NCBI GenBank assembly: GCA_027452145.1
Contig: DAIDHB010000333.1
Coordinates: 1 to 64,000, forward strand
Direction of reading: 5' to 3'
DNA from: Planctomycetales bacterium
Lineage (GTDB): Bacteria > Planctomycetota > Planctomycetia > Isosphaerales > Isosphaeraceae
DNA length: 64,000 nt
The notes under the pieces are model-generated. The model saw only the letters and a list, made by a program, of their open reading frames with translations, searched no databases and was not told the origin of the DNA. Shown piece after piece: positions 26,345-35,130 of the stretch; the stretch's first letter is position 1, and every line of letters begins with the position of its first letter. Both the position numbers and the translations under genes were made by a program.

Positions 26345-27091
26345 TCACACCGGGGGAATGTCGCCGGCGAGGCAAGGGACGGCCGACGGCCGGCCGGCGG
26401 GAAGCAGGTCGGCGTAATGCCGGCCGTCCCGGATGACCGTCTCGCCGACCGCGACGGGCACCGGACGGGCGAAGCACGGCCCGTCGTGGACGAACGTGTG
26501 GAACTCTCCATATTCGCCGCAGGGGTCGATGCCGTCGGGCAACATGGCGAGCAGGTCCTCGTCATACGGCCGGCCTGCGATTCCCGGCCCGACCTTGCCC
26601 TCGACGCACGACAGGATCGCGCGGAAGCCCCTCGCGATGGTCTCCCGCGCGAGGGCGCGGGTCTCGCGCCCCCAGATGGGGAAGACGCCAGTCATCCCGG
26701 CCCTCGCCAGGTTCGCCTCGCGCCAGGACCGCAGGTCCTCGAGGAACAGGTCGCCGAACCCCACGGTGAATACACCCTGGGTCCGGAACTCGGCCAGGAC
26801 GGCGCCCATGATCTCCTCGTAGACCTCATTGGTGCACGGCACGGAGCCGGCCGAGGGGAGGTAGACCTTCGTCAATGGCAGCCCGATCGCATCGGCCTGG
26901 GCCTCGAGCAGCTCCTCACGGACGCCGTGGTGGCTGATCCGGCGGAACTCCTCGGAGACCGAGGTCATCAGGCCGACCACCTCGAATCGAGGATCCTGCC
27001 GCAGTTCGTGGAGGGCCAGCGCGCTGTCCTTGCCGCCGCTCCACGACATGACGACCGCGGTTGGTCCCGACCTGCCGTTGCCCGTTCCCAT
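26345..27091 (-). CDS. DUF71/COG2102 PP-loop ATPase, B12-salvage type
   Basis: 248 residues. The PP-loop SWSGGKDSALALHEL near residue 16-30 activates a substrate by adenylation. EVVGLMTSVSEEFRRISHHGVREELLEAQADAIGLP and the C-terminal GPCFARPVPVAVGETV stretch fit the diphthine-ammonia ligase superfamily. Bacteria do not make diphthamide. Published comparative genomics proposed a B12-salvage subgroup of this family, which fits the riboswitch upstream. The start at 27091 places a GGCGG-containing leader upstream. First gene of the operon. Confidence 0.85.
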   Translation of the reverse strand: MGTGNGRSGPTAVVMSWSGGKDSALALHELRQDPRFEVVGLMTSVSEEFRRISHHGVREELLEAQADAIGLPLTKVYLPSAGSVPCTNEVYEEIMGAVLAEFRTQGVFTVGFGDLFLEDLRSWREANLARAGMTGVFPIWGRETRALARETIARGFRAILSCVEGKVGPGIAGRPYDEDLLAMLPDGIDPCGEYGEFHTFVHDGPCFARPVPVAVGETVIRDGRHYADLLPAGRPSAVPCLAGDIPPV

Positions 27092-27144
27092 CGCGTCCGG
27101 TCCGCCTTTCGCTCGACCCGTCGAGCCCGGCCCGGAAGGCCAGA

Positions 27145-27198
27145 CGGCTCCCGGGCGTGTTCCGCCTCCGCGCCGCGGACGGACACAACCGGGAGCCG
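27145..27198 (-). promoter_or_regulatory. Leader hairpin between riboswitch and first gene
   Basis: A perfect 10-bp inverted repeat, CGGCTCCCGG at 27145-27154 and CCGGGAGCCG at 27189-27198, with further pairing inside the loop (GTGTTCCG against CGGACAC). It lies between the aptamer and the DUF71 start codon. No U run follows on the transcribed strand, so it is more likely a Rho- or translation-linked expression platform than an intrinsic terminator. The switch mechanism is inferred. Confidence 0.5.
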
Positions 27199-27249
27199 GG
27201 AAAATGGCGGCGCCTGGGTTGCATCGTGTCCCTGGTCGTGAGGACGATG

Positions 27250-27391
27250 CCCCCGCTCGGCCGGTCTTCTGGCTTCGGCCGCCCCGGCGCCTTCCCGCGT
27301 TGAGCAGTGGCGATCCGCCGGAGTCTTTCTGGCCGTTACAGCAGCACGCCTGCCCCGGACTCTCACCGGGTTCCCGTGCACCGAGCGGGCG
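27250..27391 (-). ncRNA. Cobalamin (AdoCbl-type) riboswitch
   Basis: Read on the minus strand, the aptamer has closing stem P1 CCCGCTCGG (27389-27381) pairing with CCGAGCGGG (27260-27252). It carries the conserved core GGTGAGAGTCCGGGGC, the CTGCTGTAACGG segment, and the B12 box AGCCAGAAGACCGGC at 27274-27260. All are hallmark elements of the class in the right order. It lies about 160 nt upstream of the DUF71 start and should repress the DUF71, DUF6580 and BtuF-DUF5522 genes when cobalamin is plentiful. Confidence 0.93.
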
Positions 27392-27985
27392 ATTCTGGAT
27401 TTTGTGTTCGGTCAATCGGCCAAGGCCGGTCCCACCCTCCGGCGGTCCTCGCATGCAGCCCCTTGATTGGATGGGGAAGCCGCGGCGGACGGCGAAATTG
27501 TGGATCGAGGATGATTTTACCGGGGATCGCCCCGCTGCTCAAGTGTCACGACAGGATAGGATGGTCGGGTTCTCACGCCCCGCCCCGGAACTGATGGCGC
27601 CCGCGCCGCGACATCGTGACGATACCCAGGTCTTTCACGCCGTGCCGAAATGACGGCTGAGCCCGCGCTTTCGAGATGCCTGTCCACGTCCGATGCCCGG
27701 CGGAATCGCGGACATCCGGGCCGAACAAAATCGCGCAAATCCATCACTCACCCCTTGACACACCGTGCGCGTCGCGATATCCATATCCCCGGGAATCACC
27801 TGACCGAACCGATCCGCTCCCCTCGCGGCCCGCATCGTGCGACGGACCAACCGGCCGAGAAGGACTCTCTCGGCCCGCTCGTCCCTTCCCGCCGCCATCG
27901 GATCGCCTCTGGCTCGGCCATTCCGGCCCGTCGTCGATGGACTCCGATTCCAGCTCCGCGTCGCCCCTCGCGCGAGGATCGCACC
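27392..27985. other. Divergent region between B12 operon and RHS gene
   Basis: About 590 bp. It should carry the promoter of the riboswitch leader (minus) and the RHS promoter (plus). Open frames here are Arg/Pro/Ser-rich and are judged non-coding. The GC content dips slightly near 27500-27560. Nothing else was recognised. Confidence 0.45.
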
Positions 27986-28164
27986 ATGCGCCGCAACCGC
28001 CGCCGGTTCTCCGAGCATCGCCGCCGCCTCCTCCAGCTCCACGTCGCCGAAAGCCTCGACGGCCGCCTGGAAGCTCGATCGACCGTCACCCCCATCGGCA
28101 CCGCCGGGCTCGGCCTTGCGGCGCTTGTTGACAGCGTGCATGCAAATGGGGGGATAATGCGGCG

Positions 28165-28740
28165 GTGACGGGCTCGGCCGGGGCCATCGAGGGCCGCGCG
28201 GTGACGAGATCGGCGAGTGCCTCTGTTGCGACGATCGCCGGCTCGGCCCGGATGGATGACGCCCTCGCCTCGGGATCGGGAACGGAGTTCGGAGCAGGCG
28301 GTGGCGGAAAGCCGGCTCCGGATCCTTCATCGGGATCCCTGCAACCCAGCCCCGCCTCCGACGAAGACGGCGACTGGCTGACGCTCGTCCCGGTCACCGA
28401 ATCGACGCGAAATCCCGCGACCTCCGCACCCTGGAAGCCGGCCGGTCGGGGCGGCGACGGGGCAGCGATGGCGCCTCGCGGCGGCTCGGGGGGCGGCGGC
28501 CAGTCCGACGTCTCGGCGATGGTAAACGGCCGGATGCCCCGGCCGGCCGCCACCTCCGGTCCGGCGCTGCCGGCGACGATTCCCGGCATGCTCGGCGGCG
28601 GGCCGGTCGCCGGCGCGACGCCCAGCCTCCCGGCCCCGGTCGTCACGCGCAACGCCGCGGCGCAGTCGCTCGCGGGCGGCGGCTCGGGTTCGGCCGTCGG
28701 CGGCTCGGGTTCGGCCGTCGGCGGGACATCCGGCGATGTC
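28165..28740 (+). pseudogene. RHS N-terminal linker fragment (shifted frame)
   Basis: This stretch is open in the +1 frame relative to the flanking RHS pieces; a GTG is available at 28165. The translation is Ser/Gly/Ala/Pro-rich with EDGDWLTLVPVTES and AMAPRGGSGGGGQ, which resemble the linker after the export motif of planctomycete RHS proteins. It ends in two 21-bp repeats encoding GGSGSAV. Past 28740 this frame gives a His/Arg-rich, implausible sequence. Confidence 0.55.
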
Positions 28741-30391
28741 GTCGACCGGCACCTCGTCGCCCGGCGCGATGGCGGCCACGGCCACGATGGGCCGCAATAC
28801 GATCCTCGAGAACGGCAGCTCGCTCCCCTCGTCGACGGCCGGCGCCCATTTCGCCGGGCTGTCGTTCCCCTACTTCAGCCTGTACACGATCGACCAGTAC
28901 AACGGCGTCGTGCTCTACCCGAACCAGTACCAGCAGGCCATGCAGGGCGGTGCCGTCAGCCTCGTCGCCCAGGTCGCCGCCGGCTCCAGCTCGTCGTACA
29001 CCTATAGCTGGACCACTTCCGGGTCGGCCTTCACGAGCGTCTCCGGCACGACCACGCCCAACCTCCAGTTCGACTGGTCCGGCGCCCTGCTGAGCGCCGA
29101 GGTCGACTCGGTCACCCTCACCGTCACCAACGCCAGCAGCCAGCAGGAGAGCCAGACGTATTACTTCGCCGTGCCCGCCTCGAACCTGGTCACCCTGGCC
29201 GGAAGCGCAAGCTGGCCCGTGACGATCTCGCCCGACACGGTCGAGCCCGGCGCCCCGTCGATCGCCAGCCAGAACGTCTCGGTCGACTCGACCTCTGGCG
29301 CGCTCGACACGGCGATCAACCTGCCGGGCTACAACCCCAACGTCGCCGCGCTCTCGTTGACCTACAACTCTAACGCCGCGATGGCCAACCCAGCGCCGAT
29401 CATCCTGGTGCACCACACCCTGGCCACCGGGTCGAGCGTGCCGACCGCCGTCAATGCGAAGCTCACGTTCAACGGCACCGCCGGCACGACCTGGTACTAC
29501 AACACGAGTGGCTTCATCCCGGGCGACATCCAGCAGATCGCCCTCCAGTCGACGGCGACCGGCCTGACGACCGGGCGATACAGCTACTCGGTGCAGGTCG
29601 TCGACGAACGATCCACCAACACCACGTCGACCTACAGCGGCACGGCGACCGTGCTCAACCAGTCGGCGAGCGCCTTCGGCGACGGCTGGACGCTCCAGGG
29701 CCTGGAGCAGGTGATCCCGGCGACCGGCGGGGTGATCCTCACGCTGGGCGACAACGGCGAGACCCTCTGGTTCTCGGGCAGTCCCGGCGTCGGCAGCAAC
29801 TACACGACTCCCGCGGGCGACTTCTTGACCCTGACCAAAACCTCGACCGGCTACACCCGCACCCTGGCCGACGGCACCCAGATCACCTACAACTCGTCGG
29901 GCTATGAGAACGCCACGATCGACCTGAACGGACTGCACACGACCTACTCGTACAACGGCGCAAACCTGTTGACCTCGGTCGAGGACCCGTACGGCAAGCT
30001 CACGACGTTGACCTACAGCTCGGGCGAGCTGAGCGCGATCCAGGACCCCGCGGGCCGGCTGACGACGTTCACCTTCTCGGGCTCCAAGCTGCAATCCCTC
30101 GAGCAGGCCGACGGCTCGTTCGTGACGTACACCTACGACGGCACGGGCCGGATGACCTCGGTCGAGGACCAGCGGACCAACGTCACCACGGTGGTCTACG
30201 ACAGCGCCGGCCGCGTCGGTACGATCACGCTGCCGGAGGGTGCGTCGCAGCTCTTCTCGCCCTATCAGGAGCAGGGCTGGACCAACAGCGGCACCTCGGG
30301 CAGCCCGGCCCCGGCGACCTTGCTGGCTGCGTCGAACACGACGTACACCGATCCCAACGGCAACGCCTCGCAGACCAGCCCCGACTGGTAA
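28736..30391 (+). CDS. RHS protein, N-terminal half up to in-frame TAA
   Basis: 551 residues as read. Early part: an Ig-like or cadherin-like region (VDSVTLTVTNASSQQESQTYYF) and a segment typical of the start of RHS barrels (AFGDGWTLQGLEQVIPATGG). YD repeats begin around residue 380 (LTYSSGELSAIQDPAGR, VTYTYDGTGRMTSV). It ends with NASQTSPDW then TAA at 30389. The next codons GGC CTG GGC CAG continue the same frame into the second half, so the stop looks like a point mutation. This half alone would not make a closed RHS shell. Confidence 0.75.
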   Translation: MSSTGTSSPGAMAATATMGRNTILENGSSLPSSTAGAHFAGLSFPYFSLYTIDQYNGVVLYPNQYQQAMQGGAVSLVAQVAAGSSSSYTYSWTTSGSAFTSVSGTTTPNLQFDWSGALLSAEVDSVTLTVTNASSQQESQTYYFAVPASNLVTLAGSASWPVTISPDTVEPGAPSIASQNVSVDSTSGALDTAINLPGYNPNVAALSLTYNSNAAMANPAPIILVHHTLATGSSVPTAVNAKLTFNGTAGTTWYYNTSGFIPGDIQQIALQSTATGLTTGRYSYSVQVVDERSTNTTSTYSGTATVLNQSASAFGDGWTLQGLEQVIPATGGVILTLGDNGETLWFSGSPGVGSNYTTPAGDFLTLTKTSTGYTRTLADGTQITYNSSGYENATIDLNGLHTTYSYNGANLLTSVEDPYGKLTTLTYSSGELSAIQDPAGRLTTFTFSGSKLQSLEQADGSFVTYTYDGTGRMTSVEDQRTNVTTVVYDSAGRVGTITLPEGASQLFSPYQEQGWTNSGTSGSPAPATLLAASNTTYTDPNGNASQTSPDW

Positions 30392-30403
30392 GGCCTGGGC
30401 CAG

Positions 30404-33400
30404 TTGAACCAGGCGATCGACCCGTACGGCGACGTGAGCACCAACGACCTCAACGCCAACGGCCTGCCCAACGTCTCGGTCGACGCGCTCAACCGGATCA
30501 CGCAGCACACGTATGATAGTCAGGGCATGCCCGTCACCATCGTGTATCCCGACCTCAGCGAGTCGCAGTACACGTACAACTCGTATTCCGAGCCGCTGAC
30601 TTTCACCAACCAGGACGGCAAGACCACCAGCTTTACGTACGACGCGCACGGCAACCTGACGGTGGTCCAGGACGCGATGAACAACCTGACCACGATGACC
30701 TACACGGCCACCGGCCGGGTGCAGACGACGACCGACGCCAACGACCACACAACGACCTACCTGTACGACAGCCAGGATCGCGCGACGACCGTCCAGTTCC
30801 CCGACGGCACGACCAACCTGATGGCCTACAACTCGGCGGGCCAGGTGATCCAGTCGACCGACGGCCGCGGCAACGCGACGACCTATTCGTACGACGCGCT
30901 CAATCGCAAGACGGGCATGACCGACGCCCTGGGCAATCACACCACGATCGTCTACGACGCCGCCGGCAACATGACTCAGCAGCAGGATCCGACGCCCGCC
31001 GGCCAGACCGCGCGCACGACGAACTTCGCATACGATTCGATGGACCGGCTTACGACGATGACCGACCCCCTGGGTTACACGACGGTCAGGGCCTACGACT
31101 CCGATGGCAACGTCGTCAGCGTCACCGATCCCCTGGGCAGGGTGACGACGACGGTCTACGACGAGTTAAACCGCCCGACGGTGGTCACTTACCCGATGGG
31201 CAACGCGACCACGACGACCTACGACGCCGACGGCGAGAAGCTGACGGTGACCGACCCGCTGAATCGGACGACGTCGTACAGCTACTCGAATCGCGGCTGG
31301 GTCGCGACCATGACCGACCCGCTGGGCAACGTGACGACCTACACCTATTCGGCCACCGGCAAGAACCTGGGGACCTACCAGACCCAGGGAGGGTATCTCC
31401 AGGTCAACTCGAACACCTACAACGCCGACGACGAGCTGAGCACCTCGACGAACGGCGGGGGCGACACGACGACCTACACGTATGATGGCGTCGGCAATCG
31501 CGTGACGGTGGAGGACCCCAACGGCAACGTCACCACGACGGTTTACGACTCGAGGAACCGGGTGAGCGAGATCGTCGAGCCGCTGGGCGTGACGGTGAGT
31601 TATACCTATGATAACTCGGGCAACCAGCAGACCGTGACCGACGCCCTGGGCCACACGACGACCACCCTGTACGACGCGCTCGACCGCGCCACGACGATGA
31701 TCAGCGCCATCGGCGGGATCACCACGATCACCTACGATGTGGCCGGCCGCCGGACGGCGCTGACCGACCCGGCCGGTAACACGACAAGCTGGGCCTACGA
31801 TGCCAACGACCGAGTGACCACGGTAACCGACCCCAACGGCGCGACGGTGACGTCGGTCTACAACGCCGACGGCGAGCTGGCGGACACGACCGACCAGGAC
31901 GGCCGGCGGACGACGTATGCCTACGACAAGGACGGGGCGCAGACCGGCGAGAGCTGGCTCAACGGCTCGGGAGCCTCGATCTACGCGGCGACGTACACCT
32001 TCGACGCCGACCACGAGACGACCGGCGTGACCGACCCGTACGCCACCTTGACGTTCACCTACGACAACGACGGCCGCATGGTGACGATGACGACGTCGGG
32101 CCCCGGGTCGGGCCAGCCGACGGTGACCCTGACGTACAGCTACGACCAGCTCGGCGACGTGCTGAGCGTGACGGATAGCCTGTCCAACCAGGGTGTGATC
32201 AGCTACACTTACAATGGCAACCAGCAGGTCACTGGCATCACGCAGTCGTTCGGCGGCACGGTCGGCCCGCAGGTGACGTTCGGCTACGACTACGCCAGCC
32301 GCCTGACATCGACCTCGCGGCAGATCGGGACGAGCACCACGGCGACCGAGGTGAACACGTCGGTCGGTTACGACGCGGCGAACCGGGTGGTGACCATGGC
32401 GAACGATTCCGCGACCTTCTCGTGGATCGGCGGCGGCACGTGGACGAACACGCCGCTGGCGACGCAGGTCTATAGCTACGACCAGGCCACCCGCGTGACC
32501 TCGGAGACCGACGCCGAGGGGACGGCGAGCTTCACCTACGACAAGTCCAACGAGCTGACGGCCGTGACGGGCTCGCGGACGGAGTCATATAGCTACGACT
32601 ACAACGGCAACCGCACCGGCACCGGCTACAGCACGGGCGTCGGCAATGAGATGACGGCCTCGCCGGGTTATACGTATACGTATGACAACGCCGGTAACAT
32701 GATCAGCGCGACGAACACGTCGACGCACTCGACCACGACCTACACCTACGATTACGAGAACCGCCTGACGGAGGTGACGACGGGCGGGACGGTCGTGGCC
32801 ACCTACACCTACAACGCGCTGGGCCAGCGGATCGGCGTCAAGGACAGCGGCACGCAGGCGTGGACGGTCTACAACGGGCCGAGCCCCGACGCCAATCCGT
32901 ACGCCGACTTCACGGGTTCTGGCAGCCTGTCAGTGCGCTACCTCTTCGGCCCGATCGTGGTCAACGGGGCCGTGACTTCGGGAATCCTGGCCCGGACGAG
33001 CGCGGGCGGGACGACCGCGTGGTATCTGAGCGACAAGCTGGGTTCGGTGCGGGATGTTGTGGATACATCGGGAAATGAGCTGGATCACATCGTTTACGAC
33101 AGCTTCGGGAACATTCTCAGCGAGAGCAGCCCGAGCAATGGGGATCGGTTCAAGTTCGCGGGGATGCAGGAAGACACGGTTTCCGGCGAGTACTTCGACA
33201 ATGCCAGGTACTACGATCCTCTCGCAGGAAGGTTTGTGACAATGGATCCCTACGGTTTTCCGGCCGGTGACGCCGACTTGTATAGGTATGTGGTTAACTC
33301 CCCCGTGAATTCCACGGACCCCACAGGACTCATTGACTGGAGCCAATGGCCGTCATGGTTGGACAGAAACACTTCGATAGGTGATCTCAATACACAGATC

Positions 33401-33832
33401 AAGATAGCCCGTGGAAGCAAGGACCCGGCGCTCAAGGACTTGCTTAGGGCGAAGAAGATACTTCAGCAGAACGTTCGGCTTTCCGCGAAATTGAGGAACG
33501 CCGGAAGGAACCTTCGAGGGCCTGGTGCGAGTATTGTACTGATCGCCGTCGCCGCAAACATACTCGCGGATTTCGTGTTTCCAGAGCAGCCCGCGTTCGA
33601 CACGGCAACTGACGAACCACCAGAAGCACCGGGATTGCAACCCGGCGAGATCCCTGTCGCGATGCACGACCCGAACATCGGAACGTTGAGTCCGGTGTTC
33701 GTTACATGGTACGGGCTAACTCCGGGGTCACTCGACGGCGTCGGACCCGACGGTCAGGCGCAACAGGTCGTGCGAGTGTTGCCCAATTACAAGGTCTTCC
33801 TCGGCTTCCGCGCTCCGAATCTTACGGCATAG
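30404..33832 (+). CDS. RHS protein, C-terminal half: YD repeats, core and variable tip
   Basis: 1142 residues from a possible ATG/TTG near 30404, in frame with the upstream half. It holds dozens of YD repeats (YDSQDRATTVQFPDGT style) and then the conserved RHS core end (FKFAGMQEDTVSGEYFDNARYYDPLAGRFVTMDPYGF, ending NSTDPTGLIDW). After the DPTGL boundary comes a tip of about 165 residues with a predicted hydrophobic segment (SIVLIAVAANILADFVF) and no toxin family recognised. Base composition falls sharply from about 33060 onward. No immunity gene follows; an IS element begins 55 bp after the stop codon. Confidence 0.8.
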   Translation: MNQAIDPYGDVSTNDLNANGLPNVSVDALNRITQHTYDSQGMPVTIVYPDLSESQYTYNSYSEPLTFTNQDGKTTSFTYDAHGNLTVVQDAMNNLTTMTYTATGRVQTTTDANDHTTTYLYDSQDRATTVQFPDGTTNLMAYNSAGQVIQSTDGRGNATTYSYDALNRKTGMTDALGNHTTIVYDAAGNMTQQQDPTPAGQTARTTNFAYDSMDRLTTMTDPLGYTTVRAYDSDGNVVSVTDPLGRVTTTVYDELNRPTVVTYPMGNATTTTYDADGEKLTVTDPLNRTTSYSYSNRGWVATMTDPLGNVTTYTYSATGKNLGTYQTQGGYLQVNSNTYNADDELSTSTNGGGDTTTYTYDGVGNRVTVEDPNGNVTTTVYDSRNRVSEIVEPLGVTVSYTYDNSGNQQTVTDALGHTTTTLYDALDRATTMISAIGGITTITYDVAGRRTALTDPAGNTTSWAYDANDRVTTVTDPNGATVTSVYNADGELADTTDQDGRRTTYAYDKDGAQTGESWLNGSGASIYAATYTFDADHETTGVTDPYATLTFTYDNDGRMVTMTTSGPGSGQPTVTLTYSYDQLGDVLSVTDSLSNQGVISYTYNGNQQVTGITQSFGGTVGPQVTFGYDYASRLTSTSRQIGTSTTATEVNTSVGYDAANRVVTMANDSATFSWIGGGTWTNTPLATQVYSYDQATRVTSETDAEGTASFTYDKSNELTAVTGSRTESYSYDYNGNRTGTGYSTGVGNEMTASPGYTYTYDNAGNMISATNTSTHSTTTYTYDYENRLTEVTTGGTVVATYTYNALGQRIGVKDSGTQAWTVYNGPSPDANPYADFTGSGSLSVRYLFGPIVVNGAVTSGILARTSAGGTTAWYLSDKLGSVRDVVDTSGNELDHIVYDSFGNILSESSPSNGDRFKFAGMQEDTVSGEYFDNARYYDPLAGRFVTMDPYGFPAGDADLYRYVVNSPVNSTDPTGLIDWSQWPSWLDRNTSIGDLNTQIKIARGSKDPALKDLLRAKKILQQNVRLSAKLRNAGRNLRGPGASIVLIAVAANILADFVFPEQPAFDTATDEPPEAPGLQPGEIPVAMHDPNIGTLSPVFVTWYGLTPGSLDGVGPDGQAQQVVRVLPNYKVFLGFRAPNLTA

Positions 33833-33883
33833 AGCCGCTTCGTACCGCAGCCAGGGTGGCAGCGGCGGAGCCTCATCATCTTC

Positions 33884-34421
33884 CTAGGCTCTGTCTGGCA
33901 AACCCAACAAGCGGAGATACCTCTCGATCATGGCGACCAACCAGAACGCCAGGTAGTTGACCGCCAGCTTCTCGTATCGCGTGGCCAGCCGACGGCATTC
34001 CTTGTACCAGCCCACGGCCCGTTCGATGATGTTCCGCCGCCGATACTGGGCCTTCTCGAAGCCCAGGTCCACCGGCTGGTCCTTCCGCGTCGGGATCACC
34101 CCGCGGATGCCTCGCCGCCTGATCCATCGCCGGATCGGGCGATAGCTGTAGCCCTTGTCGCCGGCCATCCGCTCCGGCCAGTAGCCGCGACCGTGATGGT
34201 GAGGCAGGAGCACCCGCCGAACTGTCGGCTCGAAGCCCTTGCAGTCGTGCCGCTGCCCCGGCGTGAGGTAGATCCCCAGGAGGAGGCCGTGTCGATCGCA
34301 GAGCAGGTGGACCTTGGTGCTGAAGCCGCCCCTGGAGTAGCCCAGCGCATGGTCAGGCGGCTCCTTGAGTTGCGCCGCCTTGGGCCCGGCCAGCACGCGC
34401 GAGCGGCCCGGATTTTTTTTT
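33884..34421 (-). CDS. IS5-type transposase, downstream reading frame (frameshift product)
   Basis: Continuation of the transposase in the +1 frame from the A9 run. It carries HALGYSRGGFSTKVHLLCDRHG, the second catalytic Asp (AGDKGYSYRP) and the Glu motif (NIIERAVGWYKECRRLATRYEK). Together with the upstream frame this makes a complete DDE enzyme of about 265 residues. Fusion needs ribosomal frameshifting or transcript slippage at the A9 run, as is known for IS427-type elements. The stop codon TAG at 33884-33886 lies outside the terminal repeat, in the flanking DNA. Confidence 0.85.
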
Positions 34422-34832
34422 CGCCCCCGCGGCGGCGCGGGTGGCGCGGACGATCGTGGAGTCGATGCACCAGAGGTCACCGCCGACGAGGCCGCGGCCT
34501 TCGAGGTGGCGGAGCAGTCGAGTGACGATACGAGCCCAGGTGCCGTCCTTGCCCCAGCGGTTGAAGCGGTCGTAGACGGTCTGCCAGGGGCCGTACCGCT
34601 CCGGCAGGTCGCGCCACGGCGCGCCGGAATGCAGGATCCAGAGGATGCCGTTGATGATCGTGTGGTGATCCTTCCAGGGGTGCCCGAGACCGCCGTGATG
34701 GGTCGGATGGGGCAGGAGCGGATCGATCCACTTCCAGAGACGAGGGTCGATTTCATAGCGTCGCATGGTGGGCCTCCCTTCGGAAACCTCCCACCTTCAT
34801 AATAACTGAAAAACCGTTTCTCAGACAGAGCC
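33887..34832 (-). mobile_element. IS5-family (IS427-like) insertion sequence
   Basis: 946 bp bounded by inverted repeats GGCTCTGTCTG (33887-33897) and CAGACAGAGCC (34822-34832). A TA flanks each side (33885-33886 and 34833-34834) and may be the target duplication; CTAG is present at both junctions. The single transposase is encoded on the minus strand in two overlapping frames. Both ends and reading frames look intact, so it may be active. Confidence 0.85.
34353..34766 (-). CDS. IS5-type transposase, upstream reading frame
   Basis: 137 residues. Starts MRRYEIDPRLW and carries the helix-turn-helix-like N-terminal region, GHPWKDHHTIINGILWIL and SGAPWRDLPERYGPWQTVYDRFNRW, and the first catalytic Asp in DLWCIDSTIVRA. 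At the A9 run (34413-34421 on the complementary T side) this frame reads AGAKKKSG and then drifts into non-conserved residues, ending at 34353. The rest of the enzyme is in the other frame. Confidence 0.85.
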   Translation of the reverse strand: MRRYEIDPRLWKWIDPLLPHPTHHGGLGHPWKDHHTIINGILWILHSGAPWRDLPERYGPWQTVYDRFNRWGKDGTWARIVTRLLRHLEGRGLVGGDLWCIDSTIVRATRAAAGAKKKSGPLARAGRAQGGATQGAA

Positions 34833-35130
34833 TAGCCTGATACCCGTTGATCGCCCGCGAGGGGCGACTGGGTGCCCGGCCACGGCGGCCGGCGGGGCTT
34901 CGGCCGCGTCTCACCGGCACCCAGCGATCGGACGCGGCGTTCATATCGGCCGCTCGATCGCCCGGCCGATTTCGACGGGCCAGCGGCCCGATTGGCCTCG
35001 AGCGTGTACTAGACTCCTGTCGGACGACCTCGTCACTCGCTCGCGCGTCGTGCGTACTGGTATTCAGGAGACCGCGGAGGCGCGGCTCCGGATTCGACGG
35101 CCCGACGCGACAGGATCGGATGGATTCACC
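34833..35130. other. Intergenic region downstream of the IS element
   Basis: 298 bp between the IS right end and the DUF4440 gene. It contains no recognisable gene or repeat. Short open frames are Arg-rich. Confidence 0.4.

Larger units (their letters stand above)
27986..33832 (+). pseudogene. RHS/YD-repeat surface protein gene broken at three sites
   Basis: Read as one gene this would encode about 1950 residues. ATG 27986 follows GAGGA and opens with MRRNRRRFSEHRRRLLQLHV then AESLDGR, like the export motif of planctomycete surface proteins. The frame ends at a TGA (28166) just after a G6 run (28148-28153). The reading continues in frame +1 with plausible residues (GDWLTLVPVTES). It then returns to the original frame near 28680-28740, where a 21-bp unit is tandemly duplicated. 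A TAA at 30389-30391 then interrupts the same frame, which stays open to 33832. Sequencing error cannot be excluded for any of the three lesions. Confidence 0.7.

Noticed and set aside
28643-30940. 765-residue minus-strand open frame opposite the RHS gene
   Set aside because: Pure antisense of YD repeats, with Val/Arg/Gly-rich translation and no domains.
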